Assembly: GCA_903632075.3 (NCBI GenBank)
Contig: CAHIKZ030002090.1
Coordinates: forward strand, 2,647,501-2,711,500
Origin: Acanthosepion pharaonis
Taxonomy: Eukaryota > Mollusca > Cephalopoda > Sepiida > Sepiidae
Length of the DNA: 64,000 nucleotides
Reading direction: 5' to 3'
Position numbers and translations under genes: made by a program. Below, one piece after another: positions 12,066 through 24,486 of this stretch. A model generated the notes under the pieces. It saw only the letters and a list, made by a program, of their open reading frames with translations. It ran no database searches and had not been told where the DNA came from. Within the stretch, counting starts at the first letter, position 1. Each line of letters begins with the position of its first letter.

Positions 12066-12232
12066 TGTAATTATTTGTTCGAAAATTATAACATAAATAT
12101 GTTAGGTTTATGTTATAATTTTCGAATAAATAATTGTATTTGCTCTACTCTCTATTGAGTACCCTTAGTATTTGTTGGTTATTAGAATTTATTCCGTATA
12201 ACCAATCCTAAACTATATATATATATATATAT
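11861..12232. repeat. TA microsatellites with repeated TTATTCGAAAATTATAACAT modules and an inverted pair
   Basis: TA runs (11861-11911, 12031-12062, 12208-12232) separate three direct copies of AATTATTTRTTCGAAAATT (near 11921, 11990, 12067). The third forms an inverted repeat with 12108-12137 (TTTATGTTATAATTTTCGAA), giving arms of about 28 bp. Next comes TTTGCTCTACTCTCTATTGAGTA, a hairpin also seen in variant form at 3315-3336, 19522-19543 and 28835-28858. Probably terminal parts of one dispersed element. Confidence 0.65.
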
Positions 12233-12655
<423 letters not shown>

Positions 12656-12669
12656 ATTTTTACTTTGTT

Positions 12670-13400
12670 GACTGCACAGTATAGTATGGTCAGTTGGTCG
12701 CTGTCTGTGAGAAAAAGTGCACCATGACGCAGTTCATTCGGCCAGAATTTTGGAAACGGTATGCTGTATTGCTTGGCATTCGCACCGGAACCTCCAATAC
12801 GAACATTTCAGAGTGTTGGATGTCAAGCTGAGGACAGTGCAGAGGATTCGGAAAGATGAGTCCAATGGTGATTACCAAAGTACAGCAGCTCAGAAAAGTC
12901 ACTCCGATCGTTCTGATGAGAAAAAAAACAAAATTTGTTGGTGAGGGCCTAAGACTCAACACGGAAGCCATTATCAAGTGTATTGAGCAGGCAGTGCTGT
13001 ACTGGATGGCTGCTGAATGACTCTATATCTGGTAACAGGGCTCTGCACCAAGCCATACAAATAGGAGAACCTTTCATGTCTGTCAGACAATTTCTGCGAC
13101 CACATCACCTTTTACATCTCGCCACATACATAAAAATGTATAAAAATGTGGTTATGTGGAAACTCTCTAGACGGCAACACCTTTCATTATTATGTGTTGG
13201 GACCAGTTAAGTAGGACACCATCAAAACTCCTTGTACAACAAAAGATAAACTGAAGGCAAAGATCTTGGCAGCATAAATTTACTCTTTCGTATTTCAAGA
13301 TATTTTTGTGCAATTGTGGTAAATATATCTGATAAAATATGTCAGTGTTATTTTCATTTTTGCGTAATTTTGACAACAATTTATCTATTGCACCCTATCC
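12670..13400 (+). mobile_element. Internally deleted mariner-like element (copy 2)
   Basis: Same subfamily as 2112-3109. An N-terminal region (ARILETVCCIAWHSHRN) leads to VQRIRKDESNGDYQ and KSHSDRSDEKK. After a shift, TKFVGE is joined to LRLNTEAIIKCIEQ near 12943, the same junction as copy 1. The second catalytic Asp is lost (QGSAPSHT). The remaining downstream part includes HYYVLGPVK. The 3' end from 13277 matches copy 1 without the nested SINE, so it shows the pre-insertion site. Non-coding; useful as a phylogenetic partner for copy 1. Confidence 0.85.
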
Positions 13401-13402
13401 TT

Positions 13403-13403
13403 C

Positions 13404-13475
<72 letters not shown>
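13403..13475. repeat. (TC)n(TA)n microsatellite
   Basis: TC then TA, directly at the 3' end of mariner copy 2; copy 1 is also followed by a TA run. Confidence 0.95.
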
Positions 13476-13483
<8 letters not shown>

Positions 13484-13489
13484 TATTTA

Positions 13490-13680
13490 TAGATTATTTA
13501 AATAGATACAATTTACTGAAATAAATGCTCTGTTTGGGTGAGTTTTGTTTTTTTTTGTTTGTTTTTTTTTTAATAAACGGTATTAATTACATTTACCGGC
13601 CTTAATGTTTGAGAAATTTCGTAGAAAATATGTACTTCTCCGTGAGCACATCAATGGAAATTATGGATTAGCAAGAATGT
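13490..13680 (-). mobile_element. SINE family 1 body without head
   Basis: The + strand shows AATAAATGCTCTGTTT, TAAACGGTATTAATTACATT, TACCGGCCTTAATGTTTGAG and AAATTTCGTAGAAAATATG, which is the reverse of the family 1 body (compare 40795-41010). The tRNA-like head that should follow at 13640-13700 is not recognisable. Confidence 0.65.
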
Positions 13681-13690
13681 TAAATGCTAT

Positions 13691-14054
13691 ACAGGCTAAT
13701 ATTAACAATAGAGGTATAGTAAAGTTAGGAAAAATAATATAGTAAAAATATTAATAAAAATAAATAATATCAATAATAGCACATAGTGTGGGGGGGGAGG
13801 AAAGTACGAAAATCAATCCTGCCAATCTCCTTGTAGCCAAAACAAAAAAGGATAAAAAGAAAGACCAGAAACACCTACAATGATAACTATCCACAATACC
13901 CAATGTCAATAGAATTCAAAAACCCCAAGTGGGAAACTAAACCAAGAGAGTCGGAACAATAAAATCACGCAGACATGCCTCCTGAGAAACTGATATATAA
14001 CAAAAACAAACACGCGATTTTCACACGATCGAATAAAAAAACCGCAAGGTATTT

Positions 14055-14058
<4 letters not shown>
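13691..14058. other. No recognisable gene
   Basis: AT-rich with a short G run at 13790-13797; no coding or repeat signature assigned. Confidence 0.45.
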
Positions 14059-14100
<42 letters not shown>

Positions 14101-14228
14101 ATAAGATAAGATAATCCGAAGAAGCTAGGCAAACCTACGTAGGTTTCACCTAAACGGATCTTCTGGGTACCGATTTGTTCTACTGCAAGTTGAGCTATCC
14201 GAATTTTTTCCAAACGTGTACCACCATT

Positions 14229-14265
<37 letters not shown>
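14059..14265. repeat. (TA)n at 14059-14098 and 14231-14265
   Basis: Two TA runs around about 130 bp of non-repetitive sequence that includes a GATAA triplication. Confidence 0.93.
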
Positions 14266-14266
<1 letters not shown>

Positions 14267-14880
14267 CGATTATAGGTGCATTTTAATTTGACATTACAGG
14301 AATCATTCATACAAAATACAAATATAGAGGTTAATGATTTAAATGGCGAGAATACATCTTCTCGACAATTTCAATAAAATACACTAACCCTGAACCTGTA
14401 TATGAATGATATGATCCCTGTTTATAAATTCAAGTTTCATAAGGTCTTTTTGTTTTTACAAGCTTTCGTCTGTTCCTACAGACATCCTCATGTATGGAAA
14501 TAGATTTGTTCTTGTTTTTTACTTCTCGGTAATAAGAGAACACCGAAAATATAGATGTAATCCGAAAAAATGCTATGAGAAATGTGTTATTGTTTTGGAA
14601 CGTGCGGTCGCAACGCTGAGTTTGAATTTAAAATTTTAAGGTTGTGCGTTTTTGTACAAATATAGCAATAAGAGAATTCTTTTGTACTGGTAAGTTTTCC
14701 GTCAATGTAGCATGAAGTATATTGTTCAATAATTACAGGAATGTCACACTTATTGCACGTTGGATCAGTTATTTTAATTTCGATTATAGGTGCAATTTTA
14801 ATTTATAATTAGATGAATCATTCATAAAAAACAAATATAGAGGTTAATGATTTATTTGTTTTTTGTATGAATGATTCATG
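14263..14880 (-). mobile_element. Unclassified element flanked by direct repeats
   Basis: A direct repeat of about 80 bp (ATTTCGATTATAGGTGCA ... AGAGGTTAATGATTT) occurs at 14263-14342 and 14773-14852. The second copy also folds back: GAATCATTCATAAAAAACAA at 14815 with TTGTTTTTTGTATGAATGAT near 14857-14876. Between them the minus strand carries a hammerhead-like hairpin (14464-14490). Terminal direct repeats plus inverted extensions and such a hairpin recall Penelope-like elements, but no coding remnant proves it. Confidence 0.4.
14464..14490 (-). other. Hammerhead-like hairpin (TGAGGA-stem-GAAA)
   Basis: Minus strand: TGAGGA, one extra T, a perfect stem GTCTGT/ACAGAC with loop AGGA, then GAAA. 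The core positions T4 G5 A6 G8 A9 and G12 A13 A14 of the hammerhead consensus are present. C3 is replaced (ATGAGGA), and the extra nucleotide before stem II is unusual. Stems I and III are not convincing. Confidence 0.4.

Positions 14881-15572
<692 letters not shown>

Positions 15573-15618
<46 letters not shown>
15573..15618. repeat. (GA)n microsatellite
   Basis: About 46 bp of GA. Confidence 0.96.
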
Positions 15619-15621
<3 letters not shown>

Positions 15622-15677
15622 ACAAGTGAGAACGAAACAAAATAACGTTTTAAGAAACGATATTTTCCTTATGAAAC

Positions 15678-16115
15678 TGTCGGAGTTAGCTCCTCCTTAA
15701 TTCACTAATTGTTCACTAGGGGTCGCTCTCCCTACACTATAAATACTAGGCGACTTCTTGCCTCGTTCTCTTTTTCACTTTGCATTTAAGCGGACACATT
15801 TCAAAATGTAATCTCTCGTAGAGATTCGTGTTTCGCCCACTTGTGGGAAAACGCCATGTAACAGGCACTCACATACACGTACGTACGAACATTCACCAAA
15901 ATACAAATTCTTTACGTTCACACACCAACACAAATGTTAATGTAAATTTGTTGTTTAATACATATATTTGTTGACATATTGTTATACCGTAACATACCTA
16001 TTCTATTGTTAATAGACTCTCCCACAGATAATAAGTAGTGGTAGTAGCAGTCGCCAGGGGGCTCAGTGAGTTGGTGAGTCAGTCGATGTCGGACATTAAA
16101 GTATCAACCACGACA
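15678..16115 (+). mobile_element. Candidate LTR with TATA box
   Basis: Starts TGTCGGAGTTAGCTCC; a TATA box TATAAATA lies at 15739-15746 inside ACACTATAAATACTAGGCGAC, followed by R/U5-like sequence. The right boundary is uncertain (possibly near 16100), and no primer-binding site or gag-pol frame was recognised. It could be a solo LTR of a Gypsy-like element or a host promoter-like sequence. Confidence 0.33.
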
Positions 16116-16225
16116 ACTAGATTGCTGCGTCATTAACTATTATTTCAAGTTTTTAACGTTTTGTACGTCGAACCTTTTTTAGGACCGACTTAGTGAAATA
16201 CAAGCCTCCACTGTGAAACTACTCT

Positions 16226-16262
<37 letters not shown>

Positions 16263-16764
16263 CTTGTTTGTTTTCTTTACATGTTCGGTTGGACTCAACT
16301 TGAGTCCGACATTGTTCTTGTAGTTGGACCTTCTAGCAGGAATAAACAGCACGTGTTTCTAATACAACAACACGTAAACCCACACGGTCTTCTACAAAAC
16401 TAAGTGTGACATTCAGAAAGACCAAAAGAGTCGCATGTGACTCGCTGACGTTTGCTTATGATTGATTTAAATACTGTATTTAATAGATGCCTATATTTGG
16501 GGAAACGTCCCGTTTATTTTTTAAACAGGAAATTTATTTTCTCTTACCAGCCTGAATATTCGAGAAATCTTATTAAAGAAAGGAAATAATGTTTAAAATG
16601 ATAGAAATACGTCGGATTAATAAATAAAAAAAGAACATAGCTTCTTTAGAAATTGCTTTGTTTACATTCAGGATGCGAAACTGATCGGTTATAAACTATC
16701 GAGAATCTAAACGAGAGAGATGTACTTAAAAGGCAGTATACAACCTTGCTTAGTCGATGTAGAT
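16116..16764. other. No gene; (TA)n at 16231-16258, small palindrome, SINE scrap
   Basis: GGACTCAACTTGAGTCC (16291-16307) is an 8-bp palindrome with a one-base centre. 16545-16590 (CCAGCCTGAATATTCGAG, AAATCTTATTAAAG) is a scrap of the SINE family 1 body in minus orientation. Confidence 0.5.
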
Positions 16765-16880
16765 TTTCATGGCCGAGTCGGTTAAAAGTGTGGGTTCAGT
16801 TTTTTTTAGTAATTTTTCTCGAATATCCAGGTAGACGAAAATAAATATACCGCTTAAAAATAAACAAAGTCTCTACCCAA
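16765..16880 (+). mobile_element. SINE family 1 copy, internally shortened
   Basis: Perfect A-box-like TGGCCGAGTCGGTTAA near 16770, then a direct jump to GTGTGGGTTCAG and the family body (CTCGAATATCCAGGTAGACG, AAATAAATATACCGC). The region from anticodon arm to B box is missing. Confidence 0.6.
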
Positions 16881-17039
16881 ATATGCTGTCCACTATAAGT
16901 AATGCTGAAAGTCTTAAAAATATGCTGGGCTAAAAAATAATAATCCATTACTTGCATTGAAATTATTTTGTTTACGTTCCGGATACGAAAGTTGCGAAAA
17001 TTCGGGAATCTAAACAAGAGAGATGGACTTAAAGGTGAT

Positions 17040-17204
17040 AAAATCGGCGGTATTGTTCGAGGTTGAGTTGATTAAATCGCGTCGAATCTAATAACAGTTT
17101 CTCTTGCAAATCGGAAAGCACGTTCGAATCCCGCCGGATTTATTTCTTTGGTAATATTTGTCAATTATTCAGGCCGGTAGACGAAAATAAATATACTGTT
17201 TATT

Positions 17205-17210
<6 letters not shown>
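17040..17210 (+). mobile_element. SINE family 1 copy with tRNA-like head
   Basis: A-box-like GGTTGAGTTGATTAA near 17061, B-box GTTCGAATCC near 17123, then the body TATTCAGGCCGGTAGACG and AAATAAATATACTG, ending in the TA microsatellite at 17208. Spacing between boxes (about 55 bp) fits a tRNA with a long variable arm, such as Ser or Leu. Confidence 0.75.

Positions 17211-17272
<62 letters not shown>
17208..17272. repeat. (TA)n microsatellite at SINE tail
   Basis: Pure TA run at the 3' end of a SINE family 1 copy; other family 1 copies (19075, 40795) also abut TA runs. Confidence 0.95.
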
Positions 17273-17274
<2 letters not shown>

Positions 17275-17552
17275 GAGTAATATTACTAAAGAAATCTGCT
17301 TTGTAGGAGAAACCGTTCTTTTAAAAACACCGGCTCCTACTGTTATTAATGCATTACTCTTCAAGTACGAATTGAGTTCTCCGGGCCTCTGGCGTATTTT
17401 GTATAGAAAACTGTTAAAATTTCCCTTCCTCTCGTGTGACGATTGCCTAGGAGTAGGATCTCTGACTGATGCCAAATCGGTCCGGTTTCGATCCCGGTTT
17501 GAAGCAATCGGGCGTCTAGAACACCAGTGATACAGCGAAACTGTCTGTAGAT

Positions 17553-17556
<4 letters not shown>
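17273..17556 (+). mobile_element. Possible tRNA-like SINE fragment
   Basis: Contains CGGTTTCGATCCCGG near 17481 (B-box-like) with GACTGATGCC upstream. No tail recognised; assignment is tentative. Confidence 0.3.
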
Positions 17557-17599
<43 letters not shown>

Positions 17600-17620
17600 T
17601 AGATAGATAGATAGATAGAT
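17557..17620. repeat. (TA)n(GATA)n microsatellite
   Basis: TA run continuing into six GATA units. Confidence 0.96.
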
Positions 17621-19013
17621 CAGTGTTTTTCAAATGATAGTCATGGCTATGATTCAAATTCTGCCATTTCCTTTCTGTTTGTGTGCGAGATAGGAAGTGT
17701 TAATCAAAGCTTTGTTCGACAGAATCTAATACAGCTGTAATCATCGTCGCTAAGTAATTTAATTTAGCTCGAAGTGACCTCGGCGCCATTTGAAAAAGAA
17801 TTATTGATAAATGGTGGCTATAATATAACACAGAGTATGGTGTTTACAACCATACCTTAAAGATTTAACTTTCAAAAGACGCACACGTGCACATATACAT
17901 TTTTTTTTTACTTGTTTTCATATTCTATTTTGTAGCTTTTTTTACCGTAATATTTATACAGATTTTACATTATACGAGTGTTAAATAAACAGTTTTCTAT
18001 TAGGTGTCATCATGACACCCCACAATTTACTCTTGTTTGTAACGCTAAACTATATTTGTCTCCTTACTATCGTTTCGTTTCTTTATTTTGTCATCCATCT
18101 ACACAAGCACTTTAAGTGTGTTATTGGCTGTTTTCCTACGCGCTCTTGCCTTTAATATCTTGAGTCAAATTTCCCAAGCCCTCTTTCCACGTGTATTTGA
18201 TTTTAAGTATTAGTGCCTGTTTCCCAGGCTCTGTCTGCAGAACCATATTTCTGCCACCTCGAGTCTCTTCTTCGCCTGTGATGAAACTGTTCAGAATATG
18301 CTGCCTTATAAGAGGAAAGATCCAACGAATTTTTCTTGTTTATTTATAGTTTCTTTAGCGTTTGGAAAAAAAAATTGCTATTCATATGAGACTTCATATT
18401 TCTGTGTCACAATTTTCGTTTTCTGTTACAGCATTTCCCAGACAGTTTTACTTCTCTGTTTGCTTATTTATAATGAATCCAACTGGTTGTCCTCATCGTT
18501 TGTCGTTTCTCCTGCTAACAACCATTCATTATGTCTTTTTATAATAGATAGTCTTTTCTTCCTGTCTTCCTTTTCTACTTTATTTCGGGGTTCCTGTGTA
18601 TCACCGTAGCTTCTGAGATTTGGTGAGGGCTGTTTAAATCTCATCAAAGGCTACTTCTTTATTTCCAATCTCTGCTGCTCTAGAAAACAGAATTAACGTT
18701 TACCGAAAAAGGATTTCATATAAATCATCTTAAGTTGTTCAAATCTCTTAGGGCGGACATTAAGCGTTTTGTTTCTTTTTCATCATCTTGTTTTGTTTTT
18801 TTAGCGCAATTTTGATGGCAAAGAATTTTTTTAAAAAGCAATTGAAAAGACGTCATCATAGATTGACAGATTTGTTTTTTTACGGTTTATCAACCTTTGC
18901 AGGTTAATTAAAGACTGAAAATATTTTTAGATTGTAAAAATGTTTTGGGGATAATAATAATAATTTTTACTTTCCATGTCTCACTATGTAACCTTCTATA
19001 TAATATAACACTT
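17621..19013. other. No recognisable gene
   Basis: AT-rich. 18000-18290 resembles 7030-7300 in the order of short phrases (see 6986-8340). Frame 18298-18609 is open for 103 codons but hydrophobic and serine-rich with no domain; its codons simply mirror T-rich DNA. Confidence 0.5.
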
Positions 19014-19025
19014 ACACACACACAC

Positions 19026-19058
<33 letters not shown>

Positions 19059-19062
19059 TATA
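19014..19062. repeat. (CA)n(TA)n microsatellite
   Basis: Short CA then TA with one TATG interruption. Confidence 0.93.
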
Positions 19063-19074
19063 TAAATGAATTAA

Positions 19075-19345
19075 ATCCGACAAATATTTAGTATATTTTT
19101 TGTTTATACATTACTTTAATAGATACAAATTATGTACGTAAATGCTCTGTTTTTTAGATAAACAGTATTAATTACATTTACTGGCTTGAATGTTCGAAAA
19201 ATATGCGTTCTCCAACAGGAATCGAACCTGTGTCCTATATGTAACCGTCAATTGATCTGACATGCTATACCACTCACGTATAGGGATGTGTCCGGTTCGC
19301 AAATTCCAAATTACTGTTTATAAACAACAAACGCATATTTACTTA
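19075..19345 (-). mobile_element. SINE family 1 copy with full tRNA-like head
   Basis: Minus strand: head with B box GGTTCGATTCC (+ strand 19218-19228), a 5-bp anticodon-like stem with loop GATCAAT, then body CATTCAAGCCAGTAAATG and TTAATACTGTTTATC. Sequence at 19355-19370 (TTTGTATCTATTAA) echoes the body end inverted, so the two sides may fold back. Confidence 0.8.
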
Positions 19346-19390
19346 AATAATTTGTATCTATTAAACTAACGTATAAATAAAATTATATAT

Positions 19391-19749
<359 letters not shown>

Positions 19750-19985
19750 TATACAATTTTTTTATCGATACAAATATTTAAGTAAGTGCTCTGTTTATAA
19801 TAAAGAGTATTAACAACATTTACCGGCCTGAATGTCCGAGAAATTTCATAGAAAGTATAGGTCCTTTGACAGGAATCGAACCTGTATCCTAAACGAAACC
19901 GCCGTATAGCCTGACGTGCTATATTATTTAGCTACAGAGGAAGTGTCTGGTTAACAAGATCAAATTACTTTTTTTAAACTACAAA
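19750..19985 (-). mobile_element. SINE family 1 copy with full tRNA-like head
   Basis: Minus strand: tRNA-like head roughly 19861-19941, with acceptor half TCCTCTG, A-box region TAGCTAAATAATATAGC, anticodon-like loop GGCTATA and B box GGTTCGATTCC (+ strand 19872-19882), then body CATTCAGGCCGGTAAATG. Closest relative in the window is 40795-41010. Confidence 0.83.
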
Positions 19986-20778
19986 TTCCCCATGATTTCT
20001 CTCGAAAATTCTTATCTCCTCGAAGCGTTTCTTAACGTAAACAAATGACATCATATATTACGAAATGGACTAAGCCTGACAATTATTTTAATAATTTTAA
20101 TATTTTAGGCACAAACTAAGCATTCTGCTTTAATGGAGAAAAAATCCTAGCTTACTGCCTGAAAATACTGAAGGTGGCGAAACCTCTGTAGTCGGATGGT
20201 TACTTTTTCTACGAGATTTTATGTCTTAAATTGTTCTGTATTTTCCTCATTGGAAATTGCACTGGGCACTGTTTAAGCCACGAAACCTTTATGGCAACAA
20301 ATGTATTCATGTATTTATTTGTCTATCTGTGAATATCTGGAGTAATGGGAAGAAAACATAAAGCGAAAGACGAAGACCAAAATGCATGAATGAATGAATG
20401 AATGAAGGAATGAAGGAATGAATGAATGCGTGGAAGAAAGAAGGAAATCGACCTGATTTGTGGCTATAGAAGTTACGTAATTCTTACACGTGTCAGAAGT
20501 CAATGTTCAATCCCAGGTAAAAAGCCGGGATTAAAAATAAAAAGGCTGTCAAATTCTGGCATGTTTTCCTCATGTCCATTCTTGAAATGTTGGCTTCATA
20601 CACTCTTTTTTCCACGTTCCGCTTAGCCACACCACCGTCGGGTATTTACGCGGTAGCAACTTTAGTAAACAATGAATAAAGAGGGGAACGAAGATTGCAA
20701 GGAGGAAAAGCGAATATCGGAAAAGAAATATTGTGGATTTATTTAAAATCAGAGAATCACAAATGTCTAATTAGAAAA
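19986..20778. other. No gene; short GAAT repeat at 20387-20428
   Basis: An impure (GAAT)n tract lies near 20390. A B-box-like ATGTTCAATCCCAG near 20502 could be a SINE scrap. Nothing else recognised. Confidence 0.45.
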
Positions 20779-21060
20779 ATATTTGAAAAGGGAAAAGATC
20801 AGAAAAAAAGAAAAAGAAGAAAGAAATCTAAAAAGAAGAGAAAGGAAAAGAAAGAAGAGGACAAAAGAAAGAAAGAAAGAAAAAGCAGACAAAGAAATAA
20901 GAAAAAAAAAACTAAGCAATGAAAAAAGAAAAAGAGACCAAGGAAATGGTGAGAAAAAAAGAAGAACAAAAAGAAAACAGAAGTTAGAATAAAAAAGAAA
21001 GAAAAAAAAGAAAGAAAGAGAAGAAAACAGCAAATACGAAAAGAAGATTAAATGAAAATC
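20779..21060 (+). repeat. Polypurine (GA-rich) tract
   Basis: About 280 bp of nearly pure A/G, AAGAAAAAGAAG-like, without strict period. Open frames rich in K, R and E on + and in F, S and L on - are composition artefacts. Confidence 0.9.
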
Positions 21061-21350
21061 AGTACAAAGAATAATAAAACAGAAAAAGAGAAAAAGTATA
21101 AAAAGTTTTTTTCATCCTTTTTGTATTTTATTTTTTTATATTTTCTTTTTGTATTTTTACGTTTTTTTTTCTTTTTTTTCTTTTTTTCTTTTTTCTTTTT
21201 CTTTTTTTTCGTTTTTTTTTTCGTTTTTCTTTTCGTTTTTTTTCTCTTTTTTTTACGTTTTTCTTTTCTTTTTTCTTTTTTTTTTCTCTGTTTTCATTTC
21301 TGTATCTTCTTTTTATTGTATTTTTTGTATTTTATTTTCTTTCAGAAAAT
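21061..21350 (+). repeat. Polypyrimidine (T-rich) tract
   Basis: From about 21100 the strand asymmetry flips to T-rich with scattered C, TTTTTTCTTTTTTC-like. Together with 20779-21060 it forms a purine-to-pyrimidine switch able to fold as an imperfect long hairpin. Confidence 0.88.
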
Positions 21351-21407
21351 CCGTTGAGGGCGTATAAAGAAAAATGTTTGCATGATGAGAAAGAGAGAAA
21401 GCGATAA

Positions 21408-21447
21408 GCTGCTGCAAAAGCAGCAGCGGTTACAAAGTGCAACTTTG
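21408..21447 (+). other. Two adjacent perfect hairpins
   Basis: GCTGCTGC-AAAA-GCAGCAGC (21408-21427) followed after five bases by CAAAGT-GCA-ACTTTG (21433-21447). Both stems are perfect. No gene context; function unknown. Confidence 0.6.
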
Positions 21448-22230
21448 ACTTGAAGAAGGTGCGCCACAGGTTCCACACCCACACGCCCACCTACGCATTT
21501 CAGACTGCAGTTAATGGGTAACCATTTCAACAAAATCTATGACAACGATCGTGGCTGTAAAGTACAAAATCCAACTGCAGACAAGAATGTCTGTAAGAGA
21601 AGAACGAATTTTCGAGACTGCTAACTTACTGGTTAGAAATACAAGATAATACACCGAGGAAAGCAATGAATGACGTAGTGTGAAAGGAATATTCCAGCCT
21701 ATTTATTCACTTTATGCCAAGATGTTATTACTTTCCTTCCTCTTGAGCCAGTATTTAGCAATTCACAAGATATTCTGTGACTGTTTCTTTGTACAGTAAT
21801 ACCTCATTTATCATTTGGAATACATTTGTTTCGCGAACGAAAAGCGTAAAACAAGACATCGCTATGTGGACTCATTATAGAATAAATAGACATGAGCTTC
21901 ATATGCTATTTTTAACAGGGATGGGAATACAAATAAATGTGATAGGCATCGACAAACGGCTGAGCGATCAAGAGCCTCCCAGATCACTCGACGCGCCCAA
22001 GAAAACAATTCTATTCGAGATATTTGAAAACAGGAATTGTTGTACGATTGTTTCTGTGCCGTCAGAAATGAGAGCAACTGTTTTAGAAAGGCCGTTTTTC
22101 TTTTCCTTTTTTAATTCTTTGGTCTTGTGTCATCGTGCTAGGAAAAAACATCGACGGACCATGACCAGTTCTCTGTAATCAGTTTTTCCTCACAAGGCTT
22201 GGTAAGGTTTCAAGGAACTTTTCAAATATC
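21448..22230. other. No recognised gene
   Basis: The frame at 21777-22178 is open for 133 codons with mixed amino-acid composition (GIDKRLSDQEPPRSLDAPKK), which is less biased than its neighbours. I recognise no family, motif or splice structure; a dispersed repeat is as likely as an exon. Confidence 0.35.
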
Positions 22231-22655
<425 letters not shown>

Positions 22656-22849
22656 TCATAAAATCCAAAGAAGTATATTATTATTCCTGACCTTGCGAAT
22701 TTAAGCGCAGTACTACAGTGTCGGCAATTTCTCATTAAATACACATTGTTGAATTGGCTAGATGCAACCGTAAGTTCTATGCTAGCAGTTTCTGTTTCCA
22801 CACTTTTTCCCTGTCTCTCTTCAGGCTCTATGCATTCCAGCCTTTTTTG
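22656..22849. other. No recognisable gene
   Basis: Short unassigned interval. Confidence 0.5.
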
Positions 22850-23025
22850 ATCTTCGAAAATTTAAATGCAATCTCAATCCTTATCTACTGCCTTCTTTAT
22901 AACTCTTCTGTTGTTCTCGCTCCTTAATAATGTTTCTCTTTTTTCTTATTCTTTCACACTTAGTAGCCCCCTTGTGTCTTAGTGTCACTACTGCCTTGCA
23001 TGGGGTGAAATGATTAATAAAATCC
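22850..23025 (+). mobile_element. LINE family B 3' terminus
   Basis: Shares CCCCCTTGTGTCTTAGTG, ACTGCCTTGCATGGGGTG and AAATGATTAATAAAA with 25700-25775 and 46370-46515. The coding part is missing, so this is a 5'-truncated insertion, usual for LINEs. Confidence 0.7.
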
Positions 23026-23091
23026 ACGTGGATAGATTGCTGCCATTCAGTTTCAGTCAAGGTTTTTCTCTTTACACGTAGCCTAGTGGAT

Positions 23092-23340
23092 TCATCTTAA
23101 TATTAGCTGTTTCTTTATATGGAAACATTCGGCATTCATTGGCCGAGGATCCAGAGATGTTTTCAGTTGAAATTTATAAAAATCTTCCAATTAAAACTAT
23201 TTTTAAGGAAAATACGTTTCTCAGATCCATTACACTTAACACCAATATTGATCGGGGTTTCCTTCCTAACCTTTTGTTTGAGGTAGTGACGAACGTCAAC
23301 ATCTTAATTATGTCATTATTTTCTCTTTGAGCAACATGTG
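23092..23340 (+). mobile_element. Repeat module starting TTAGCTGTTTC...GGAAACATTCGG
   Basis: AATATTAGCTGTTTC then GGAAACATTCGGCATTCATT, followed by GAAATTTATAAAAATC. The same module opens the LINE family B region at 24487 and occurs inverted at 63430-63480. Unclassified, probably part of a retroelement. Confidence 0.55.
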
Positions 23341-23509
23341 CTATCCATTTTAGCTGGGATTGCTTCTGAAAGTCCTTAAGTGATGTGGTTTCTGTTGTTT
23401 TGTACAGTTCTTTGTGATTCTGTAGCGCCAGCCCTCAAGTTTCGAAGGAGGATGCGTCTCGCTAAGACATATAAGACTTATTCGCTAAAAGTATTTTTAA
23501 TCATTGACT

Positions 23510-23800
23510 GGAGGCACGATGGATTGATGAATTGGAGAGCAGAGTTCGAATTCCAGTCGAATCCGTTACCTTCATTTACCCTTGGGAAAGGTATGAATCC
23601 TTTTCTTAAAGCTATGGGTAAATAGCAAGACAGACCGGGTTCTATAGTCTTAGGTGGCAACTGGTCTACTGTAGAAAGAAATGGCAACCTACTGCGGGAA
23701 AAACTCTGCCTCGTCAGTCATCTGTCGAAAGATATATGATCGCCTAAGGGTGTATCACGCGTGGCACATCAATGACTGAATCATTGACTTGAAAAACCGT
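23510..23800 (+). mobile_element. SINE family 2 copy with head and core
   Basis: B-box GAGTTCGAATTCC near 23543, then CCCTTGGGAAAGGTATGAATCC spacing, core CAAGACAGACCGGGTTCT with TAGGTGGCAACTGGTCTA, and a tail to about 23790. One of the best family 2 copies. Confidence 0.8.
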
Positions 23801-24486
23801 TTGTGAACCGTTGGCAGTTTAGATATTTCTGAACGAGTTTGGACGCCATGCATGACATCATTTTATCCGAGAAATTAAGGCGTTTCTTAAAATATATCTG
23901 CTTCCTTAGAAGTTGTATGCTTAATTCTTGGCGTTAGCAGTGTTTAAAAGTCACAAGTTATGGTTTACTGAAAGAAATGAAGAGTGTAGTAACTAATATG
24001 AAATGCCCTTTAAACATGTAAAAAAAAAAGTAAGAACACTCTACATTGTTGATTGAATAAAGGGTTCAGTTTGAAATTCCAAAAAGTTTTCCAAATACGA
24101 AAATAGAATGATGAAGTGTATAAAAGCTAAAATACTGTTTCAAGATTAGCATGCTGCTCCGAATAGTAAAGTATATCAAAATATAAGTTGAATTAGAATC
24201 TCATGTTGTTATAACTTACGAAGCATGTGAAATGAACATTAATCATGAGATGTCGATGTCTGGTTTTAATGAAGTTGTCCTTTTCCTATAATTAATCGTA
24301 TTATGCAGTTATCAATGATACAAGCCCCATTTTAATCTTGACATTTGTAAATAAAAACGAAGTCTGGATAACTCTTCAAGAAGTTAGGGATCGGTTTGAC
24401 TTTGTATTTATATTAAGATCAGGACTCTACTTCTAAAATAATTTTTAAACAATCAATATTTCCTATTCTGACAAATGTTGTTAATA
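23801..24486. other. No gene
   Basis: The phrase TTTGGACGCCATGCATGACA near 23845 recurs at 9196-9215. The rest is AT-rich and unassigned. Confidence 0.5.

Noticed and set aside
21777..22178. 133-codon frame as a host gene
   Set aside because: No recognisable motif, no splice structure, and no evidence beyond openness; left as an unassigned interval.
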